Shown one piece after another: positions 38,041 to 51,385 of a DNA stretch of 56,328 nucleotides. Numbering within the stretch: the first letter of the stretch is position 1; each line of letters starts with the position of its first letter. Origin of the DNA: Oppiella nova (lineage: Eukaryota; Arthropoda; Arachnida; Sarcoptiformes; Oppiidae). The stretch spans positions 1-56,328 of the forward strand of contig CAJPVJ010000032.1 in the NCBI GenBank assembly GCA_905397405.1, in the 5' to 3' direction. Under the pieces are notes generated by a model. That model saw nothing but the letters and a program-made list of their open reading frames with translations. It was not told the origin of the DNA and did not search any database. Position numbers and translations under genes: made by a program.

Positions 38041-38357
38041 ATATGTATGTGAGGCGATGTTAAGGTGATTGCAATGAATGGGTCCGTATGTGCTTCACAG
38101 CGCATGTATTGCATTGCATTGCACTGCACTCTATGGTAGACCTGGTAATGAATGGCATTGACTGGAGTGTGCAGTGTTTGTGCAGTGCTTGCAGTTTGCA
38201 AAACATGTTGTCTGTTATTGTAATGACTGAGTGCTATGAGTGGGTGATTGTGTGATCAGTTGACCCGTTGACCAGTTACCATACCATACCGATTATCATT
38301 AGCAATATTTGACATATAGTGTTATAGTAAGAGTGATAGAGTATCATAATAGTGGTG

Positions 38358-38679
38358 ATGCCGGTGACGGGCAGTGTGTATGGGGGGTCCCCCCAGCGGT
38401 CGACCCCCAAGTGTTGGGATCGAGTGAAGTATGGCTTTGCGATGGGGATGTGTGTGGGTCTGGCCTCTGGAGGCGTGTTCGGAGGTGTGAACGCTCTCAG
38501 GTGTGTCATCACTATCACTATCACTGCCATTGGACTCTTTGTAATGATATGTTGTGTTGTCTGACCCCAGACTAGGACTTAGAGGGCGAGAGTTGTTGTC
38601 ATCGATGGCCAAAGTGATGATTCAGGGCGGAGGCACTTTCGGCACGTTTATGGCCATCGGCACAGCCATCAGGTGCTGA
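38358..38679 (+). CDS. ROMO1: Reactive oxygen species modulator 1, 83 aa
   Basis: A small inner-mitochondrial-membrane protein (Mgr2 in yeast) that works with the TIM23 translocase and OPA1 and affects ROS. Exons 38358-38500 and 38571-38679. It starts [21 protein letters not shown] opens a Gly-rich TM helix, LGLRGREL is the charged loop and [17 protein letters not shown] is the second helix and C-terminus. Human ROMO1 is 79 aa. GTG codons precede the ATG in frame, but the family begins MPV, so I chose 38358. Confidence 0.94.
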
Positions 38680-38874
38680 CCACTGCTCTCATGACCCCAT
38701 TGTATGATACATGCATTGGTGTGGTCACAGTGCCAGTGATGGCTATATCACAGACTACTTGACAATTAGTGTCCAATGAATGAGCAAATGATTGACAATT
38801 TAATAAACAATTAATTGCTTTATTTTATATTTATATTGAATTGCTTTAAAATAAATCTCTAATTACTGGCAGCG

Positions 38875-41838
38875 CTATAGATAGGGTTCAATTCGCGTCA
38901 GTTTCTTGTATTTACCGACCAGTTCTGGCAACTGATAGGCTATAGTGATGTCCAGTTTGTCAATGGGACAGCCCTTGAAGTAAGAGCACGTGGATGTCAA
39001 TGGCTTAAAATCTATCAATGGGTTGGATCTGTATTTGAGAGCAAATGAGCATCAATTGAGCGATTGGTTTGAATGGTTTGAATGATTACCTGAAGAACTC
39101 TCTGTAGACCCCGGGGTCGGGTAAGTCATGTCTGGAAATGTTGTGCGAGTGACCCAACACAGCACCGCTGTATACCCGGTATTTCAGTGGGTTTTCGGTG
39201 ATATCTGTTGCCAGAAGTCGTGAGGAGGCGCCGAATGTGAAGATGCCTTTGTTCTTGTAAAATGTGGACAAATAACAGTCGATGAGTTTGGCGTGATTTC
39301 GCACCCGAACCGCGTGTCGACGCAACGCCGCTATACGCGACTCCACGCGAGAGATGCCACTGATTTGATTGGACAGGTCCTTCAGCCACGACACCTCCTG
39401 GTCATCGATGAACGCATCGTACACTTGCTGTGGAACCGCTATAGACACAAACACTTATGAGCTCAACACGACTATCAGTTACTGGCCATCACTTACTGGT
39501 TAAGGCGTACACTTGTGGCGGTCTTTCCGATGGCATTATCGGAGACAATATCCACAAGAGTTGACCGATTATTGTGACGATCTGCGAGTGAGAGACCAGT
39601 TCTGATTTGCTTAATATGAATCTCACGTCACGTCCTGTCAGAGTGGATAACAAGAGATGAGAGAGAGAGAGAGAGAGGACAATAGGAGAATGAAGGCTAA
39701 CCAACCCTTTAACTGTTCTATTAATGCCTGGAGTTGGTGTGAGATTTGCAATTGAGTCACATCTATGACAATGTATATGACATCACTTCTATCGATGAAC
39801 CACTGGTAGACCTCTGTGTCTATCTCTTGCTGATCCATTGTTGCACTTTTGCTGATCTGATCCGTAAGTCCCGGACTATCGATGATTGTCATCTAATTAT
39901 TATTATTAATGGTGTATTTAATTGTATTCAATGATAACATGAATGAATACCTTTTGCAATAAACTAATAGGCATTCTATTGGCTTGAATATAGTGTTCAA
40001 GAAATTGTTGGCCAAACTGCTGAAGACTTGAAAAGGTAAAGTCAGCGCAGAGTTCTGTTGGACTGAGACGGGTATAGTTGTCTCCATAGCTCAATACAGT
40101 AAAGTGAGGGTATGAAGTGGTTAGGCCTGCAGACCAACATTCATCCATTAATTAGCTACTGATTGAGTGATTCTCTATGAATGTCATACCTGTGTTCAAT
40201 TGCATGGGCGTTGAGTCGATGCCTAACAGGTAGTTGACAAGTGATGTCTTTCCACTGGATTTGGCGCCTAAGAAAAGCACTTTGGGTTTTGCAAACAACT
40301 CGGCATCACTGAAATATATACAATACATGTATTGCCCCAATAGTCCTAATAGTCATTGTGTACACAATTACGTGATTAATCTGGTGGTGATGTGTCTGTA
40401 CTTATAAATCATTTCTAATGGCTTTACAGACGATTCATAAAGTTTTTTCAATTCTCGAAATATCGATAAAATGAGATTCTGTTCACTCGTGTCCTAAAAG
40501 TAATCATTTTATACATTATATGCTAATGCATGTGATGTAAGTGTCATCCCTTTACCTCTTGTGATCCAATTTCATAGATCCGAAGAATATCGTCGATATG
40601 TACTCGTGAGCGACGCTCATCCGACTCATCCGATTCACTCAAATCTTTATCACTATTGCTATTCTTGTCCTCTCTGTCCGACTCTTTCTCAGTGCTGTCT
40701 TTGTTTATGTCCTGTTTTTCATTGCTATCTATTTGTTGTCTGCTTTCGTCTTCAGTTTGTTTGTCATCTGATTCTTCGTTTGTTTCTTTCGATTCTATTT
40801 CTGTTTTTTGCTTCAATTCTCTCTGAAAACTGCTTTCTAATGCTTCCTTATCTGAGATGTCATTGTCATTGTGGTCATCGTCATCATCATCGTGGTCATC
40901 ATGATCTTCATGGTTATCATGATTATCATGATTATCCTGGTCATCCTCAGTATCCTCATCGCTATTCTTGTGTTGGTTGCATTCATTGCTATCGTCGTCT
41001 TCATTGGTTTCTTCATCACTATTGTGTTTGTCTTCATCACTAATCATATGATGGTTGTGGTTGTGGTCGTGCTCTTCAACATCGGAATCACTGAGTTCTG
41101 TAATCATTGATTGAGACAATCGCACACTTTATTCAATATTACTTATATAATATCAATTTAAGTAATATTATTATACTTACATTGTTCAATACAATGAATA
41201 ACTATAACTTATACCAGTAATTAATACTATATAAACAGATACAAGGTGATACATAGTGTACTTATACATATGTCTTTGACAATACTGTATGTCATCATTA
41301 AAAATATGTATAGTCTAACTATGCTGACAAATTGTGACAAATTCTGTATATAAAAATATTGCATACAGCGGTAAGTCTTATTCGTTATTTGAGATTAAAA
41401 ATTCTCATTGTTTAAATATACTAATTAAAGCAATACATTATATAAGTTACAGTATAAATTTATATAACATTAGATAGAAATAAGCTTATAAATTATTTTA
41501 CTGTTAAAACACATCATAATTTGCTTATTGATAATTATTAATTAATAATATCATATAATTTACTATAATTGATTTGTCAGTTATACAAGGAGTATTACAT
41601 TAATAATATGAAATTTACTAAAATGAACTTGTTTATTGTGTATTGTAATATGATAAATACTGTACTACATTTATTGTGTTTTACTGTATAGAGTATATAA
41701 AATGAGATGATATACCCGACCATTGGAGTGATCCCAGTATTGTCTGAGCGCTTCATTCACCACTTCTTTGCATTTGACTTTTGTTTCATCATTTCGTCCC
41801 ATTCTTTGCAATGCATTCACGCCATTCACTCCATCGAC
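38875..41838 (-). CDS. SRL: Sarcalumenin-like luminal GTPase, 5' end not found
   Basis: Sarcalumenin is a Ca-binding, EHD/dynamin-type protein of the sarcoplasmic reticulum lumen. Exons on the minus strand: 41838-41721 (probable), 41097-40556, 40493-40372, 40308-40190, 40126-39951, 39892-39706, 39634-39497, 39438-39090 and 39028-38875; phases agree. The second is an extreme Asp/His/Asn-Glu-rich low-complexity segment (about 150 residues), a likely low-affinity Ca or metal store. The GTPase has P-loop GAKSSGKTS, G3 DSPGLTD and a degenerate G4 (SKSE). The C-terminus has CSYFKGCPIDKL, as in sarcalumenin. A signal-peptide exon should lie upstream of 41838, but none was found, so the N-terminus is missing. 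It could also be called an EHD-like protein. Confidence 0.85.
39655..39678 (+). repeat. (GA)n microsatellite in a sarcalumenin intron
   Basis: GA dinucleotide run in the intron between exons 39706-39892 and 39497-39634. Confidence 0.75.
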
Positions 41839-44675
41839 CTGTCCTTTCAAACAAATTCAAACCAACTTTGTATTCATGAATATTACATATTATTTTATAT
41901 CAATGTGTGATGTTGATAGGTCACACAAACCCATTCATTAAACAGTTAAGTTGCAATTAGGTTTTCATTCAAATTGACTGGTGAAGAGGTTTGTGGTCAG
42001 TATTCGAGTGCTTTCTCTAAATGTATACTAATTGTTAATTGGTTGGACTCGGGGATCATTTCGGGCCAGTCATACTGTACAATGTACAGTGTACATATTG
42101 TAAACTCATTTGATTCTCAAAGTGGCCAAAACCTAGCCTATATCCATTATAACATATATGCTATAGGCTAGTTTTGACCACTTTGAGAATCAAATGAGTT
42201 TACATACTGTACAGTGTACATGTACCTGAACAGATAGCCATTAGAGTACTCCCGATCATTAAGCACTCGATTATTGGTTGTGGTTTCAAGAATCAGATAA
42301 AATTTAGGTTGAGTCTATAATTCGGTAGGCATGTGGCAATGTAGCAATGTACACATTTTATGACCCTAATCATTTCAAATTCAACATATTTTTAAAACTA
42401 TTTTTAAAAATTATTTCATAAAGTTTAAATTGCACTCTAATTTTCTGTTTTATAATCAGTAACTACAACCTACTACAGTAACAGATTAGTAAGTTATTAT
42501 ATGACAAAATTAATATTAATATTGAAATTGTGCTTGTTTCTGTGAGATTAGGTAATTTACATCCAATGGTTGTCTATTGTCTTATGAAATCAGAAAGATA
42601 TTTCAATTTACTAATATGATTTATAACATAAATATAATATTCAATTAGTAATGTTTTGTATTTTAATAAAAACAACTAGTATATAAATATGTTATTTGTA
42701 AAAATTTAGTTAACTTTTTATTCAAAATTTACAATATTTAAAATTCATTATACAATTTGAGTCATTTAGGAATTTATTTTAATGTTTATGAATTTACAAA
42801 TACAATACTATAAATATACCAAAACTACATTAATAGCATTTTAATATGGTAAGTTTTTATGAGTTTGAATGAATCATATAATAAAATAACTATAGATTAT
42901 AATACTAATATCTATTTAGAAACTTAAATTTGTAGATTTATTCTAAATAAAAAGGCAATAAATAATATATTTCAAAAATATACAGTATTTAATTAATGTA
43001 CAAGAGATATGTAAAAGTACAAGACTTAGATTGAATAAATTGAACCTAGTAGACAATCTAATAGCTACTGTAGTTATTGGAAGTTATTACATTATTGTAC
43101 CACATATATAACACATATTATTAAAACAATTGAAATGATTTACTTCTGGGAGTAAGTGAATATTTTTAGACAATCAAAAGAGTCTATGTTTATGTCATTG
43201 AGTGTTAGGAGTGTTACCAGTGTTTGGGCTAAACTTAGCATCAAAACGATTTAAGCATGAAGTGAACGCTTAAAATGCATTTCTTTCACTATTTTCTCTA
43301 ACCTTATAAGAGTATGCAATCAAATGTTGTCTTTGATATGATCTTGCATTTGAGAAGCTATCGACTACTTTGAGAATATACTCTCCATTTGACAATTATA
43401 TTAAACTAATACTTTATTCATTTATTTGATTATTTCATAACATGTTTATATGTCAAGAATAATATATTATACGATCGGAATGCAAGTTAATGTGGGAATA
43501 ATACGGTAGTAATACAGCACTAATAATGTTAATTCCAATCTTACTCAATGTGTTATGTGTTTCCCATAAGATTGTATGAGAAATACTTACTGTAATCAAA
43601 ATTAATTGATACAAAATAGATGAGCGCCACAGTTATGCTATAGAAATGCATATTTCAAACGAGAATCAGATTCTTGTTATTCTTGTTGCTGTATAAGAGA
43701 CCACAAACAAAGCTAAATGTCTACAACTGAACAGTGATAGACACCGACGACACCATAGACAAGAGACACGCAAACCCTTAGACCGGATAGACTCACTTCT
43801 AACTTAAGTACATCACAATATCATAGTTTTTCTATAATTTGGTCCAAAATCCTACAAACTTTTGGCTCACAGTATCGGATTGTGTTATGCATTACGCAAA
43901 AGTTGTTCCAAACCTACATCCCATACCTCATACATGCCATACATCCCATCATATCATCCCATTCCCCATTCATTGCCTCCTGTACTGCACTGACAGCGCC
44001 ACTCATTCCTTCACCAAAACTAATATAAATATATAAATATATAACTTATAACTTATTATAATAATATAAGTTTAACCCTTTTGTACGCGCCCATTTTTAT
44101 ACGAACATTACATTTATAATATAATTTCATATGGTTTATACACTAAATAACATAACAATTTATTTGCAAATTTCTTAAAACCAATCATAAAATCTCTCAA
44201 ATTATTTAAAAAGTGGAAATCTTTTACATTTGGAAAACAGTATAAATAATTGATATAATTGTTAATAATTTACAATGTATAATAATATAATAATAATATC
44301 AAATAAATTCACCATTTACTGTACAGTACTGTACTGTACTGTCTACTAAATCAACACAATGTCATTCAGTATTTGTTGTCTCGAACTGTAGATGCAATTC
44401 ATTCAAAGAGTAAATTCTCCAAAGAGTTGAAGAGTTGTTCCCAAATTCATATAATCTTTCATAATTGTAGGGTCAGTGACATACGGCCCATCTCTGGTCA
44501 CCAGTCATATCAGTACACAATCATCTGCACATTAAATCTATTATTTATAAATAAGGCCAACCAGTGTGTACTGTACAACAGACCCAAGTCCTATAACTGT
44601 AAGCTATTTGTCATTTGCATGAAACTGGGATCGTTTGGCCCAATGTGTTCATAGTATTGATCACTGTATCACCAA
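41839..44675. other. Gene-free stretch upstream of sarcalumenin and downstream of innexin 3
   Basis: It should contain the missing first exon(s) and promoter of the sarcalumenin gene, but I see no signal-peptide-like frame on the minus strand. It holds a foldback at 42073-42231, AT-rich sequence at 42300-43150 and a moderately AT-rich part at 43640-44000. The open frames are low-complexity. Confidence 0.45.
42073..42231. repeat. Long inverted repeat with TACTGTACA ends
   Basis: Arms at about 42083-42142 and 42172-42231 pair almost perfectly (AACTCATTTGATTCTCAAAG and its complement; AGCCTATA/TATAGGCT inside). The loop is about 30 bp. It would form a stable hairpin of about 60 bp. Confidence 0.88.
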
Positions 44676-46733
44676 TTATGTAGACATCAACGACTGGCTC
44701 TCTTTGGGTTGAGAATCTGTTTTTGAGGCCAAATCTTGAATCACTTCTTGATATATAACACTATCGATGTTTTGACCCAACATATAGACTGGAGGACAGG
44801 AATTGAGTTTATATTACTGTAACTAAATTATATGAATAAGTATTCGTAAGAAAGTGATGCAAACCTAGAAACCAGTCTCCGATGGAAATACGTCTCACAA
44901 TAGTATGCAAGTGATCCAGTTGTGAGAGTCGGAAACGCAGGTTCAGTAGATATACCCGAACCGGTGGACACGCGATGATCACTAAACGAAACATTATTAC
45001 AATAGCTGTCAGAGCAGCCAACAGTAGAAACCAAAACCATAGGAATATATAGATCTTCTCATTAATGATATTCAATGGCAATAAACACAAGGCATCGATG
45101 GTCTCTATATTAGCCGACGGCCCATATTTGTAAAAACGACATTTTGTTACTCTTGGAAATATACGAATCATTGGATCTATGCGTTCCTCTGCAGTGAACC
45201 AAAGCAATTGAGTATACAATTCATACAACTTATACTTATATAATATCTAAGTATAATATTATATATAATATATGCAATATATGAGTGCACAGTAGACATA
45301 CACATACCCTGGTCCAGTTGAGAGAATTGAATGACTTGTATGCCGTATGTGAGGAACTCTCCGTCGAAGAACTTGTCCAACATATACATCTGCGCCAACA
45401 CATTGCCCAACGCCAGCACTTCGCAGAAGAGATAGCGGGCGGCATACCAGTCGTGATGACCTCTACTGTTATACAGGTAGTCGACGAGTAGTTTCTTCTT
45501 CTGCTTCTTCTCCTGTTCAGAGCAGACACCGACGTCGAGGTCCATCATAAGTGCCTGTATTTTGCCGCCCTCCCACATCTTCCACAGCCACCGCGGAATG
45601 TAAAACAAAGTCGATTGAAAGAACAGCACAAAACAAACCCATTGATAGTATTTATGGTATCGAAATTCTTTGGGGTTGGACTCCATGTCTACTCCCGGAG
45701 CCACAACATCAACGCCAACTTCTTTATGATAACTTTTGGGCACTGTATATGTTGTGTGAATCCTTCAAATCAAGAATTAGTAAAATTAAACTAATTTACA
45801 ATCAATTCTTTAGATTGTAGTGCAACTCATGTCTATTATTAATTATGTCCAAAAGTAGAGTAACTATAAGAGTAAAGTTCTAGATTCTAGAATCTACATC
45901 ATCTATATGAGCGCTATAACAGTAGCACAATAATATTGTTATATAACTTATACATGTACAGTACACATTACAGATATACAGTACTAATATATTATACAGT
46001 ATTGTATAGGTTATTTTTATTAATTAACTATTCTAACATTTTTATTCAGTTCTATCAGTATATAATATATTAATTAATAAGTGAATAAATGTAAATTACA
46101 ATATAATTTTTACCAAATACATTTATTACAATGAATTATATATCTGTTATAAGCAGGAATGTACTGTACAAAATTGTTGAACTTATACAATTATTTAAGT
46201 ATATACACTGTATACTATACAGTACTAACTAAGATATGATAGCTGAAATCTGTTGTTGGAATCCAAAGCCAGTATTAAGGATTACCAAAAATTTGGTACT
46301 TTTTGGAAGATTTTTAATATACAAATTGTAGAAGTGTATACAGTAAATGTTGCAAAAAGTGTACCAAATTGGTAATCCATACCATAATACTGTACTGGCT
46401 TTGGATTGCAACAACAGAAATATAAAGTTCATTGATTGGAATTAAAAGCACAGAGATATTGGGACAGAGATATGATAAAAGGTGTGAACAATGGATAATA
46501 ATGTAGTAATGGATGAATACTTACCAGCAATAAGTATTGATCACACTTTGAGGAATGGCTTCACTTCGGACACAATCGATAGGATCGCCGACGTATTGCT
46601 TTGTGGTAATGATCACACAAAAGGCCAACAATAGGATAACAGTTATGGAGTAATGCAATCGAAACACATTGTTATCAATTTGGACGCGACTTGTCTTAAG
46701 TAAAGTTTTAAGGCTCCGGAAGACATCCAACAT
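44676..46733 (-). CDS. Inx: Innexin, gene 3, 366 aa
   Basis: Exons 46733-46525, 45762-45308, 45188-44865 and 44788-44676 join to 367 codons with the stop. It starts [11 protein letters not shown]1 is followed by [10 protein letters not shown], then TYCW split at the first intron. [12 protein letters not shown] opens TM2. Loop 2 has Cys in VTKCRF and ALCLLP, TM4 is [19 protein letters not shown], and the tail is GDWFLVYMLGQN. The intron pattern differs from genes 1 and 2: loop-1 exons are fused to exon 1, and there is an extra intron inside the GDWFL tail motif. Intron 1 carries a foldback at 46241-46432. Confidence 0.94.
46241..46432. repeat. Foldback element in intron 1 of innexin 3
   Basis: Arms at about 46250-46305 and 46366-46425 (TTGGAATCCAAAGCCAGTA / TACTGGCTTTGGATTGCAA; inner GGATTACCAAAAATTTGG / CCAAATTGGTAATCC). 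Short and imperfect, without coding capacity. Confidence 0.8.
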
Positions 46734-49700
46734 TATTATATGACTGATTGGGCTGTAAATCAATTGATTGGACACTTTCTTACTTTGGACCACTTGTCTT
46801 GCAGTGCGAACAACACGCTCTAATTGAACGATACATTTGCATAGAGTATCAGTACAATGATTATATGGATAATAATAATACAAGCAATCACTAAATCACT
46901 GTTGAGTTAATTGTCTACCTTTAGTCGATGGTTTGGCCACTTTGTCCCTTCCCTTCCCTTCGACTGGTGACACTCACGCCCTCACACCACTCACACTTTG
47001 GCCGCACACACACACCACTCCATTCTCACCATAAGGTTTGACTGATTCAATAATACTTTAATTACAACATCTTGTTAATTCATTCTCACATAACTTCATA
47101 CAAAAATGATTATCAAATTGTTTAGAAGTTTTTAAAGAGAATAACAAAATAATAGTGATATAAAATAGATGTTTAATAATATTTAAAACTTTTCACTTAA
47201 TTAAATCACAATTTGCTGTCCACCGACTCAATTATAGTTGTTTATAGCAAATAATGAAAAAAGCAATTAATTAACGACTCAAATGAAATGAAAGCACAGA
47301 ATATTGTCATATGAAGTGATGAATCACTTGTCTATTAATATAATTGATAAATAATAGAAATGATAGGAAATGTAAGTTATAAGAGTGAGTGTATGACTTC
47401 CTGGCATCTCTTTCCATATGCCATATCTTTCGCACATACATCCACTCATTGCACTCATAATACTCGAGACACTGATGGCATCCCATCCCGGATCGCACTC
47501 CACCTCTTCATTCGTAGTCAAGTCTTGTATTACTGATTGCAATGAATAGATGAATAGTACGTACAGTAGAGTAGAGTATACTATAGTATAGTATATGATG
47601 TGATGGTTAGGGGTTAGGCAGAGAGCAGTGCTCTAAAAGCATCCCTTGTATACAGACTGTATTGTACTGGAAATGAAGTGAAAGCCCGGACAAGACGACT
47701 GTACAGATCTGCACAGAATTGTACAGAACTGTAGTGTTCAGTGAATAGTGAAACAGTGGAGTAATACCTAAATTTAGTCTCAGGCCGAGGACCTCTCGCG
47801 GTATGTGTTTATGTGGAAATGCCATTACTGTGCCATACAATGCATACAATCCTATTTCATAGTACATAAAACAGGCGACTCATAATTTGGGCGCGAGCAA
47901 TGTTTATAAATATCACACAAAAAGTTCCCTAATTTTTGCATCTTTTCCACCACAAAATCAAACAAACGATTTATATCTATATATACAGTATTATATAAAT
48001 ACAACTGCACTGTACTCTACTACAGAATATTTACGGTATATCAGTACAGTAGCGTACAGTATATGCTCTTATAGTACACAATATCAAACATGATTTATAA
48101 CAATTTCAATATACTGTAATCGATTTTGAATTAAATTATCGTAAATATTGCTTATTGAACATTCAAATTGAATGAAGTTTTTTCTTTAGATTTTTTCAAA
48201 TAACATTTAATTACATAATTATAATTAGTCTAAAGTTTTCTATAACTATTAAAACTTTTTCAATAAGAAACAAATTGAAAACAAATTCATAATTATAAAT
48301 AATTAAACAGTGTTTACATTCTTGGGGTTAATTCTAATGGTGTAACTATAATTATTAAGTAAATGAAAACTCATTTTGGAGTTATTTTGTGTTTATCAAG
48401 AATTCTTACTAATTCTGATAAAGTACAGTACAGTACAGTACACTGACTGTGAGTAGAGTATTGTATTGAACAAACTGAAACATACTCAAGCATAATATGT
48501 ATTACTGTTATATTGTATGGTATAATATATTGCAGAATATAAGCAATTATTTTAAAGAAATGAAAAGAAACAAAAACAAAGACTTTATTGAATTAAATAG
48601 AGTCTAAAATAGAGTATGTATTGCATTTGACCCACAAATAAAGCCATGTATTTATTTGTTTAGTAATTACAGTATTAATAACATAAGTAATACAGTTGTG
48701 TTAGCATAACAAATAGCAACCAATTTGTGGCACTATATTAAGAAAACATGAAAAACTCAAGTATTTTCTCATCAGTGATGAGCCGAGAGTGCAGTTCACA
48801 CTCATCTCACTGTATGACTGACTATATGTACAGTATGTCTGTATGACTACTGTAACTATTATGTAATGTAAGCATATTTTAATACATTGTATTGTAATTT
48901 GTAAAATAATATAATCACCACTTTCTCATCACTATATTAAACTATTTAATATAAAATATCTAAATCAACTGTATTATAGATTATAATGGATCAATTTTTA
49001 TTAAAAATCTCTAACCCTCTTTAATTTTAAAGATTTAATTATAAAGTCAACATTTAAGGACTAAACATGAAATGGAGAGACTGTTGGGGTATATCTATAG
49101 GTTACTTAAGGTAATCAACAATAGTTATTGGTAACAATTTGATATATGCTCAAGTTACAAATGTTTGATTCAATTTCTACAGAACTCACGTCAGTGTCGT
49201 TCACTTATTCTTAGAACGCGATACTATTATGATATGATATGATACATGTACGGTAGTAACATGAAATGGTCAGGGTAAGCCCACCAATGAGTTAGATACA
49301 GTATACAAAAAGCCTACAAACACTATAATGGGCACACAATTAGTTAATTTTCTCAACAATTAAGAGGCCAATTTTATTGATTGACCCCGCAAAATTAATT
49401 AGAAACATATATTCTAGTAATTATAGTATTGATACAATAATAAATTTATATGAAACTATATTTTTGAGCTTAAACTAAATTAAATCCGTCGGCGTTTTGA
49501 GGCCCAATCAGATGTCGGAGACTTAATTAAAATTAATTAATCTATTAGGGATACGTTAATAATTTACTTTAAATTAATAATTAAGCCCTAATTGATATAA
49601 AAATCCTGATATTTAATTACATAATTTATTAACGTAAATTTTTGTTTAAAAAATAAATTTTAGTGGAAGAATTAAAAATATTTATCAATTAATCTTATAA

Positions 49701-51385
49701 TTATAAATTAACTCTAAAATTATTAAATTACATATAAATTATTTAAAATATGAAATATGCTGATTAAATAGAAAAATGTACAATACTGTATGTTCAATTC
49801 TATTGCTGTTATAGTGGATATCTATACAATACTCTATACATTATACAATATGTAAACAAATGTGTCAAATTGAATTGTAAGTTTTGTATTTGCAATTCAA
49901 CTCACAATACATCAAATTATTATCATTATAAATAATGTATAACTTATAAGCAATATTCTGTCCACGAAGTACACTATGTGTACAGTATTGTACAGTACAA
50001 TAAACTTTTAATTTAATATTTTGTGTCTTTATTGAAGAGACCAAACTATACTATTTTGACAGCACATACAGTAATGTACTGTAACTTATAATATACTGTA
50101 CAGTGTACAGTGTACAGTGTATATTATATTTTATACTTACAATTAGACTCCAAGAATTAATTATTTTTATGAACAGAAGATTTTCTAAAGTGGATAATTC
50201 AATAGTCAGGTCTCTAACAATTTATAGTCCATACTTTCTGTTTTAAAAATAAATTTATGATAGTAATAGAAAACTACTGTGATAACTGCCCAATTTAACT
50301 TTGTAAAAAACTATATACTTTAATTTAAAATGTGATCAATACTGTAGCAATTCAATTACCGTATATAAAAAACTAACCTTGATAAAATGAATGCGAGCTT
50401 ACACAACATAATCTTGATTATTCTACCGAATAATTATATTCTAGATATATTTTATTGACAATAAAAAACTAAACTTTAGAAGGAATTTCTCGATACGGAA
50501 AGTTGGGAATGCTAGTTTAATTTGTATGTTCATAAACTTAATTATGTCATTAATAAATGTGCATGGTCAAAAAGTGCGATTGCGGGCGATAAGTTGGTCA
50601 TTTTATGGTCAGTAAGTTGGCTGACATGGTCATTTTTGTATGAATTAACGTTATTTGAATAGACGATATGTACTAAAAGTTTGGACGGCACTCAACCGTA
50701 TAGTGCGCACTCAATGTGCGGCAAATTTTTTCGGAAAATGTATACATATAATGTAGTCATATAAAGTGCTATTCAAAAATGACCATGTCAGCCAACTTAC
50801 TGACCATAAAATGACCAACTTATCGCCCGCAATCGCACTTTTTGACCATGCACATTTATTAATGACATAATTAAGTTTATGAACATACAAATTAAACTAG
50901 CATTCCCAACTTTCCGTATCGAGAAATTCCTTCTTAGACAAATTTTACGTGAAAGGTACTTAATTTTTTACAACAAAAATACAAGAGATACAATTAACCT
51001 AGAGTTCCCAAATCCAAAAAATCAAATTCCTTGAGACTCGTTATTTTGACCACAAAGATGCCAATATACCACTGATTTTCGTTTAGTACAAAGTACTTGT
51101 AACATAATTTTTATGTGATTCCAATTGGATCTAAGTTATAGAGTTATAGTTTGATTCTGTAACAAATCTTGTACAAAGCTTAAGTTATTCAAGTTCATAT
51201 TTTATTCTTAAATGAATATATTGTATATTAATTTAAAATATAAAACAGATGTTATATAATATTAGTTGATGTGATAAACTAAGTTTGATATAATTAATGC
51301 AATTTGAGAGAAAATGAAGCTTGTAAAGAGAGAGGTGGAGTGTGAGTCTGTGTGAGCCAGGTCATGTGGTGATGTGGTGATGTGG
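46734..51385. other. Gene-free spacer between innexins 3 and 4
   Basis: Innexin 3 promoter side, then a possible but unproven small two-exon frame (see findings), long AT-rich sequence and many GTACAGTA words (48420-48445, 50085-50125). The foldback at 50478-50937 is listed separately. No recognised gene. Confidence 0.45.
50478..50937. repeat. Long foldback/MITE-like element
   Basis: Arms of about 160 bp, 50478-50640 and 50774-50937, are nearly identical reverse complements (TGCGATTGCGGGCGATAAGT and its complement). The spacer is about 130 bp. It has no open frame, and the high arm identity suggests recent activity. Confidence 0.92.

Noticed and set aside
37899-38201. 100-codon minus-strand frame
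   Set aside because: It overlaps and is created by the tRNA-Pro gene.
40561-41110. Plus-strand frames rich in Cys/His/Val/Ile across the acidic exon
   Set aside because: These are mirror frames of the minus-strand Asp/His-rich low-complexity sequence.
44373-44654. 93-codon plus-strand frame 3' of innexin 3
   Set aside because: No family resemblance, ends in innexin 3 3' flank, no splice signals supporting it.
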